Below are positions 57,996-64,000 of a stretch of DNA of 64,000 nucleotides, in pieces. Below the pieces are notes generated by a model, which did no database searches, had not been told where the DNA came from, and worked only from the letters and a program-made list of their open reading frames with translations. The position numbers and the translations under genes are program-made. Source of the DNA: Chalciporus piperatus (lineage: Eukaryota; Basidiomycota; Agaricomycetes; Boletales; Boletaceae); the NCBI GenBank assembly GCA_038093975.1, contig JBBPTG010000054.1, forward strand, positions 92,362 to 156,361, read 5' to 3'. Positions within the stretch are counted from its first letter, which is position 1. Each line of letters opens with the position of its first letter.

Positions 57996-59448
57996 ATGTC
58001 CTCACGAAACCGACTCAATGTTGTTTTGCCTGGGGGGATTGGTACAGCAGGCAGACTGAAGCAAATCGCCAACCGGTTTGTCAGGTCGGAGCCCAAGGAG
58101 GGATCGCTGAGCGACGGGCTCCTGCTAATCCGAATGACATCGGATGAACTCCTCAGAGTTCACGAGATAGTGGGAGAGCTCCAACGTGGTTATCCGGATG
58201 GTTTCGATGACCTCAAATGGCAACATCATTTGTGAGTGCCTCAAATTCCATGTTCTGCGGTAACTAACCAATGGATTGAAGCCTGAGAGAGGAGCTGGAA
58301 ATGTTGCGGTGGGAGCGAAAAAATACCAGCGTGTTCAACATTATCAAGCGAAATCAGATCCAACGGGACGCAGGGGAGCTGTTCGTGACCGGAAGCGACC
58401 TCTACACCACCGTCAAGGTAAAACCATAGTGGATCTTATGGGATAAAACTAACAACACAATTAGACAGTTTCTAGAAACGCTTTGAAGGAACTTCAAGCC
58501 TTCAGAATTGCAAAATCTCGAGTAAACGAAGTCGAAGGTTCCCTCAGCCCTTTAACGACATCGTAACATATCTCTGATTCATCAGTGTAGCCACGGAGAT
58601 CGCCGCGAACGAACAAGTGATGGGATTCTCCCTTGATGAGCCCCTTGAGCCAGAAACGGAGTCTTTAGTGGATGTAGCCAGCTATTACACGGCCCTCGAC
58701 GAACCATACACCGACTCGATTCTCGGCGATGCTGATGGTCATAGCACTCGTAGGATGGTCCTTCGTTTGACAACTGTCATAGCTAATCGATGTCTCTGCT
58801 TTCAGATGGTGACATTCCTGACTCTGGCGTCGTGTCAAGTGCCGAACACATGATGCCCGAAGCCTCAAGTGTTCTTGCGTCCAGGGCCGATAACCCCGCC
58901 TCTCGTACGACGGTCATTCATTTAATGGTTGGTTACAGGACCGACTAACTCGTGGTAATCTAGCTGGAGGAGACGTCTGTGGTTTCGGCGCTGCCCCGCA
59001 AAACGGCATATCTTCATCTCCCAGTCCAATCAATAGGACTGGTAATCAGAAAATTCCTCGTAAGACAGTCATTCTTTTGATAAACAAAGGCTAATTCGAT
59101 TACAGCTCCCGTCCCAGATCCAGTCGGAGATAACATTCCTGACGTCGGCTCCCACCCTGGTGTTCAAAATGTCGCATCTATATCATCACACCCGCCTAGT
59201 AAGACAATCATTTCTTGATGATCACTAAGGCTGATGGCATGTTTGCCATAGTCGACGTCAAAGCCCTTGCGGATCTCATTGTCAAGGCGTCCCCCAAGCC
59301 ACCAAGTATCCACTATCATGGGGGTTTCTACCAACAATGTTTAATCAGCCCAAACGCTGTGAACCCAACACTGATGAACGATGGATACAAGAACAACGGT
59401 CGTAAGTCTCGCGAATTAGCCACCAACTCGTTCCACAGCACGATTTGA
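57996..59448 (+). CDS. Unrecognised modular protein, shorter relative of 6323-8920
   Basis: Eight phase-consistent exons: 57996-58231, 58282-58417, 58465-58537, 58591-58749, 58806-58904, 58964-59059, 59106-59198, 59252-59448; ~362 residues. There is no zinc finger. The N-terminal core EGSLSDGLLLIRMTSDELLRVHE and KNTSVFNIIKRNQIQRDAGEL...LYTTVK matches GSLGDGALLLELT and TSFFNFSKKKKIRHDKQRL in the gene at 6323. Exons 4-7 (159, 99, 96, 93 bp) are all symmetric phase-1, and their introns start alike (GTAGGATGGTC, GTACGACGGTC, GTAAGACAGTC, GTAAGACAATC), so they probably arose by tandem duplication. The C-terminus VDVKALADLIVK...IHYHGGFYQQCLI resembles NVADFAAMLRRRI...NYYGPTFYQCVI of the 6323 gene. 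Its 3' end runs straight into the decayed zinc-finger/kinase copy. Function unknown. Confidence 0.62.
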
Positions 59449-59830
59449 ACCTCCATTTAGCTACATACACGTCGACTGGTAATGCAGCACCGAATCCCCA
59501 ACAGGCCGGTCTAGGTGCTCAGGGCGCTGCATGCCCCACTCCAGCCCGTAGTCCAGGGGAGCCTAGTCCCCCCCGTGTGGACCCCCGAGGCAATCGAGCG
59601 CCTTCGAAGACTTTCTGACGAACCATGACGCTGCCCATGACTAGGTTTACACTAAATTTACATGGGATACATGCGTTAAAGTTGTATGTACCTCATAATG
59701 TACTACTCCCTTGATGAAGGACTACGAGCACATGTTGCTTCTTGTTAGGCGTGGCCAGGTTAGGTTGAGCCTTGAACTTCTCCTTCTCGTTCCACTGGAC
59801 TTCAAATTGAGCTCTCCGATAACGCCGATC
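59430..59830 (+). pseudogene. Decayed, internally deleted copy of the zinc-finger/kinase gene
   Basis: 59430-59640 closely matches 25420-25655 (finger half, then TGNAAPNPQQAGLGAQG and the Pro-rich linker), with frame changes and a stop. Then 59700-59830 matches 27816-27950, the 3' flank of the kinase gene. The whole kinase domain, about 2.1 kb, is missing. No intact frame remains. The + orientation is the same as the parent. Confidence 0.75.
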
Positions 59831-60353
59831 CCTCACAAAGGTCGATCGGCGAGAACTTCGTGATCTGGCCCATCGCAATGCTTTAGCAGTGTCTGGTGTA
59901 TAGACTGTCGTGACTCATACAAATAATGGGAACGTGATCTCAGATGCTGAGCGCTGATGGACCCAACGGACCGGTGTTGGCCACATGGGTGCAGAAACAA
60001 TTAAAGATCACGACTTCTGAACGGGTGTTTCATCGCCCCCAAAACACAATAGCTGGTATTGCCATGCCGAATAGCGCTGTCGCAGGGAGCTGAATGGGTT
60101 GGTCCTGGTTTCTCGCGGTCAGAATTTGCTCGTAGGTCCAACAACTTGAATGATGCTGCCGTGAGGAAGTGACTGAAACGTACCTCCTGGGAGCCGCTTT
60201 GCTTTTTGTCTTTTTGGTGTTCCTTGTACTCAGTTGCGAGCGCTGAGGGTACCAATCACAATGAGCTCACTTTCCACGAGTAGGACAAAATGTTGCAGGA
60301 AATATGACATCACATTGGCTGCCGGTCCGGGGTCCAGAAGAGTAGGAACAGGG
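59831..60353. other. Intergenic between two decayed duplicates
   Basis: No supported gene. Part (60258-60340) weakly resembles 56100-56210, perhaps another older duplicate. Confidence 0.45.
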
Positions 60354-60658
60354 TTCCCTAATGCGCACTTCCCTTCAGAGTAAGTCCGATCTACACGATC
60401 ATATCGCCGTTTGATCATCAGTCGTTGTGCTCATCTCCTTTTTCAGCCACGTCTGCCTCGTCAGCGAGTTCCGGGTGAAGCCGCCCCGAGACACCGCACC
60501 ACGGCCGTCATCCGTTTTCCCTTCGCCCAACGGTGCACACTAGCTGCTTGGGTCACGGTCGAGTTCAAAGGGAGGGTATCTTGATGTGTTGTTCCTTTTC
60601 CCGCCTACATAATATTCACCACTTTCTTTCCTTCATTTATCCTCGTTTCTTTCTTGTA
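60354..60658 (+). pseudogene. Duplicated 3' end of CCR4 (last intron, last exon, 3' flank)
   Basis: Nearly identical to 52617-52914 apart from small substitutions and indels, including the TCCCTTCAGAGTAAGT splice donor, the HVCLVSEFRVKPPRDTAPRPSSVFPSPNGAH exon with its stop, and the downstream pyrimidine-rich flank. The match stops abruptly at TTTCTTTCTTGTA (60646-60658), where the transposon begins. Confidence 0.88.
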
Positions 60659-60775
60659 CAACTGTTTCGGAAATTCTTGTCCGGGTGGCGCAAACACGCG
60701 TTCGAAATTCAGAAAATCAAACAATTCAGAAAATTCAGAAAATCCGGAGCAGCCTCACAACGCAAGATTGCAACA

Positions 60776-61907
60776 ATGGTATATCGCAAAATCAGTCCAG
60801 ACATGAAGCAACGAGCACTAGAACTGCTCGAGATGGGCTGCGAGATGGAAGAGGTGACTGAGGCCTTAGGTGTGTCAAGACAAAGTGTCAATCGTTGGGC
60901 TGACAACTACGAGGGGCATGGTCGAGTCGATCCACCTTCCGTTCTTCGCGGACGACCCCGATTACTTAACGCTGCAGTTCTCACTGAACTACATGACCTC
61001 ATTCATGAAACTCCCTCCCTGTTCCTCGACGAAATTGGTGACTGGCTCGCTGTCTATCATGACCAACCCATCTCGACCACTGCTTTACACGACAATCTAC
61101 GTGACATTGGACTGCGACTCAAGGTCCTCAAACGTACAGCTGCCCAGCGGGACGAAGTCGCACGTACACAGTGGCGCATCAAGATGCTCTCAACATATGG
61201 ATCACATCAACTTGTCTTTGTTGATGAATCCAATAAGGACGGCCGGACGCTTGTTCGACTTCATGGTCGTGCACCCATAGGTGAGCGGGCAGTTGAGTCC
61301 GTGACGCACAAACGCGGGGAGCGCTGGTCCATCATTCCTGCCCTCACCACGGATGGCTATATTGCACTACGTGCGATCTCTGGCTCCGTTAATGGTGAAG
61401 ACTTCTTTGACTTCATCTTGAATGATGTGGTGAGTGAACTTCACATAGTATGAATGGGATTGCACACTCATATGTCCATTAAGCTTCCCAAGATGGGGCA
61501 GTTTCCTCAACGCAACAGTGTATTGGTGATGGACAATGCATCCATTCACAAAAGTGAGGCGTTACGCCAAGTCGTCGAAGGAGCAGGTAGCTTCAACTAC
61601 AAGGGTCTCATACTATTCATTTTGATTTGACCCGATTTCATTGCAGGCTGTCACCTTGTCTTTCTTCCACCGTATTCTCCCGATTTCAATCCTATTGAGG
61701 AGAGTTTCAATGTTGGTAAGTTCATAAATGTTCTCATAATTGTGAATTCAATCTTGATCTTCCTGCATAGTCAAAGCAGCCTTTCGACGCCATTGGCGCA
61801 GGCTGGAGAACAGTGAGACACCCCTTGATGATCTTATTGCAGTATGTATGGAGGCAGTGACACCTGAGAAGGCTCGTGGTTGGTACAGGAGCTCAGGATA
61901 TCCTTAG
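60776..61907 (+). CDS. DDE transposase, Tc1/mariner–IS630-like
   Basis: Four phase-consistent exons: 60776-61429, 61484-61586, 61647-61715, 61771-61907; ~320 residues. The N-terminal helix-turn-helix reads ISPDMKQRALELLEMGCEMEEVTEALGVSRQSVNRWADNY, followed by a second DNA-binding half (VLRGRPRLLNAAVLTELHDLIHETPSLFLDEIGDWL). The catalytic core has LVFVDESNKDGRT (first Asp), NSVLVMDNASIHKS (second Asp), and LVFLPPYSPDFNPIEESFNVVKAAFRRHWRR (third acidic residue, Glu). All three are intact, so the protein may be active. The initiator at 60776 follows an A-rich context and gives the MVYRKISPDMK start. Confidence 0.88.
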
Positions 61908-62141
61908 CAGCCTCTAGGATTAATGGAATTGAATACTTGCTTGTGTGCACCATTTCCCACAAACTGTAAATATCATTGTGAATGTATCGTAAGTTTGCAA
62001 ATGAAAAGACCAATGGTAGTATGTGGAAGGGAGAATAGAACATTAAAGCATCTGTGATATAAGATAGTGAACTTGAATGAGTGACCTTGAAAGGAAATCA
62101 GAATAACACTGAGGGTATATGAGGGTAAGGCAGCAATGGGG
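61908..62141. other. Convergent spacer between transposase and second element gene
   Basis: 234 bp of AT-rich sequence between convergent stops; no host gene and no repeat end seen. Confidence 0.5.
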
Positions 62142-63962
62142 TCAGTGGTGATCTCCAGTCTTCATCAATGCTCGATACTTCTTCTCAGCCCGAAGAACCC
62201 GGGTCCAATCAAATGCGCGAAACCCAGCTTCCTTGATGTCCTCTTTCTCAACATCGCCAAGTCTATCCCCTACCTGATATCCAAGTTTCTCTAAACCATC
62301 CCGCTCGCGGTCTCCAAGGCCAGTCTGATCACAGAACTCATCAAGAGTACAAGACACCATGATGGGTGAAGACAGAACATGTGAACTTGTGGAGGGAGTA
62401 GCCTGAGGTGGCATAGTAGGTGGTGCTGGTGGATACATACCATATGGAGCCCAGGGAGAGGGAGGCATGACATAGGGTGGCATTGAGTAAGGATGATAGA
62501 CAGGAGGATGAACAGGGGTCACAGGCTGTAGGACTGGCGGAGGAGCATGATGCTGCGGGGTTTTGGGGGCATCAAGAGTTCCAGTAGATTTGATGGTCTG
62601 ATCCTTCTTGAAGAATGGCGAGCCAAGTGGAGGAACTGTAAGGTCAGTCTGCTTCTTCAACTAGTTTTGTGTTAGTGATTGTCAGGATATATAAGACATC
62701 ATCCGTACCATTGCAAAAGCCCACACTTTCTCCCGTTTCTCCGTAAGTTCAAAGTGCCAGTCAGTCGGAGCATGGTGAAAGCAACGGAGTCGTGGATGGA
62801 TGTCGCACAGACCTTCAGGATATGTATCCTGAAGTTGCGACACATACGGGGCAAGCTTATCATCCAGCGAGATCTATGGAACATCAAACTTGTGAGCAGT
62901 CGAGGTATAAGGAACACCTTACACTCTTTTTGGATGTTGGTGTAGCGACATTATCAAGGGCAGGCGGAACATTGGGGGCTGCCCTTGCTGCCCATGGCTG
63001 CGTGCATTGAAGATCAACTTTTTTGCCACCCGAGACACCAAAACACTTACCGGACGTTGTTCCTCGCCTTCTGTTGGCCTAGCCATTTTGATAAACAGGC
63101 TTCCGGAAGCACGCAAAGGAGAGGCTTGCACATGCGAAACCATGTACTTGAAGCCTTCCTCGTTTGTGAGAGGCAGGGAGTCAGATTTCGCCGTCGGATT
63201 GGCACAGAACCGCCACAGCATGGTGTCAACAACCAAGCGAGCAGCTGAGGCAGCATATACCCGGGTCGCAAGGAACGGAAGAAATTCATCCCATGACATC
63301 CCGAAGGACAAGGTACACGGGCCAAGGATGTGCGGAGCTTGTTCCTGATACTTGAGGGTCCCATTACGATTCTTCGTGACAACGGGGTCAGCCTTGACTT
63401 CAATAAAGAGAGGACAGCCAGTGAGAGGCGGCGGCGGTGCGACGGGCAGCACAGGAGCCTTCTTCGGACGACCGCGGCCTTTCTTTGGGGCAGGGCTAAG
63501 TGGGCTGGAGGGCGACGAAGACCTAGAGTCAGCGGAAGGGTGCTGGCTCTTCATAGCTTTCTTTCTTGTGACCTTGGCATTCGACTGAGATCTGCCTCGC
63601 TTCTGAGTCGCCGCCGGAATACGTATCTTGAGAGATTTCGCCTTCTGGGCACTGGCAGCAATCTCCTCTGCCGGCAATGGGTGGGAATGAATTCGCCGTG
63701 AATCTTGATCAGTGAAGGATGACAACTCACCACGTATGGCACAGATCTCGTCATCTGTGCTTTCATCAAGCTCGTCAGCAGCTGTGTTGCCATCAGGCAA
63801 GTCCACGACACTGCCAGTGACTCCACCATCACCGGATTCCACGCCGTCAGAGGAGCCGTGGTTTGTGTCGTTTTCAGGGAAGCCATCGTTGCTGTGAGGT
63901 TCGAAGCCGCCATCAAATGTTTGGATATAAGGATCGTCGTAGTCGTAGTCGCTAGTAGCCAT
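62142..63962 (-). CDS. AT-hook-like / SAM-like domain protein, possible transposon accessory gene
   Basis: Four phase-consistent exons: 63051-63962, 62923-62997, 62709-62873, 62142-62660; ~556 residues. The N-terminus is acidic (DYDYDDPYIQTFDGG). It is followed by a basic stretch with KKGRGRPKKAP, a good AT-hook. A globular middle reads LTGCPLFIEVKADPVVTKN, CTLSFGMSWDEFLPFLATRVYAASAARLVVDTMLWRF, then a linker (PPWAARAAPNVPPALDN). Next is a conserved-looking block (LDDKLAPYVSQLQDTYPEGLCDIHPRLRCFHHAPTDWHFELTEKREKVWAFAM). After a Pro-rich part the C-terminus has a SAM-like helical domain (TLDEFCDQTGLGDRERDGLEKLGYQVGDRL). No known enzyme motif. Its position, convergent with the transposase and inside the presumed element, suggests an accessory protein; a host gene remains possible. 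Confidence 0.7.
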
Positions 63963-64000
63963 AATGTAGAGTATTTCTGAGTACTTAAAAGAGTGTGAGG

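Larger units (their letters stand above)
60659..64000 (+). mobile_element. Tc1/mariner-superfamily DNA transposon (left end seen, right end outside window)
   Basis: The left boundary is set by comparison with the uninterrupted CCR4 3' flank: both copies share CTTGTA, then diverge directly after TA, the target dinucleotide of Tc1/mariner elements. The presumed terminal sequence starts CAACTGTTTCGGAAATTC. Its reverse complement was not found before 64000, so the right end is probably beyond the window and the element may include the gene at 62142-63962. The extent to 64000 is inference; only 60659-61907 is firmly part of it. Confidence 0.6.

Overview
The window is nuclear DNA of a filamentous basidiomycete, most likely Agaricomycetes. 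The evidence is dense genes on both strands, many introns of about 50-60 bp with GTRNGT..YAG ends, muskelin, a DUF6699-type protein, BTB proteins and a dispersed F-box/LRR family typical of that class. I cannot place it to genus.

Conserved housekeeping genes: a uracil phosphoribosyltransferase 3' end (1-300), PP2A methylesterase PPE1 (4238-5908), tRNA-Val(AAC) (12110-12183), ATG3 (12463-13898), LYAR-type nucleolar zinc finger (16546-18242), DUF6699 protein (20597-21314), cytochrome c peroxidase (22318-23856), sphingosine-1-phosphate lyase (28800-31358) divergent from prefoldin subunit 4 (31651-32296), muskelin (32467-35960), an alpha-arrestin (45283-47809), and mevalonate diphosphate decarboxylase (48606-49926) divergent from CCR4 (50385-52808).

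Between them lies fast-evolving accessory material. Six F-box/LRR loci are scattered (three intact, one frameshifted, two decayed). A fungal kinase-like gene exists as an inverted pair 18 kb apart: 56387-57737 is intact and 36697-38018 is broken. A zinc-finger/kinase gene (25394-27664) has a decayed copy at 59430-59830 that has lost its kinase part. The 3' end of CCR4 is duplicated at 60354-60658 and ends exactly at a TA where a Tc1/mariner-like DNA transposon starts (60659 onward). The transposase (60776-61907) is followed convergently by a second, AT-hook/SAM-like gene (62142-63962) that may belong to the same element.

The most unusual content is a set of genes I could not assign to a known family: 6323-8920 (-), 57996-59448 (+) and, more distantly, 53628-55270 (-). 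They share a short helical core. The first two also share a C-terminal Y-x(2-3)-G-x-F-Y-Q-type motif. All three carry runs of symmetric phase-1 exons, which in the first gene are near-identical tandem copies. The first gene also shares its N-terminal zinc-finger plus KGL..D...LVR module with the kinase gene at 25394. Together they look like a modular, exon-shuffling family, perhaps signalling or recognition proteins; that function is inference only.

Gene models were spliced by eye from GT/AG sites, phase continuity and family conservation. Internal exon edges given explicitly were checked for phase; where no edges are given, only the outer limits should be relied on.
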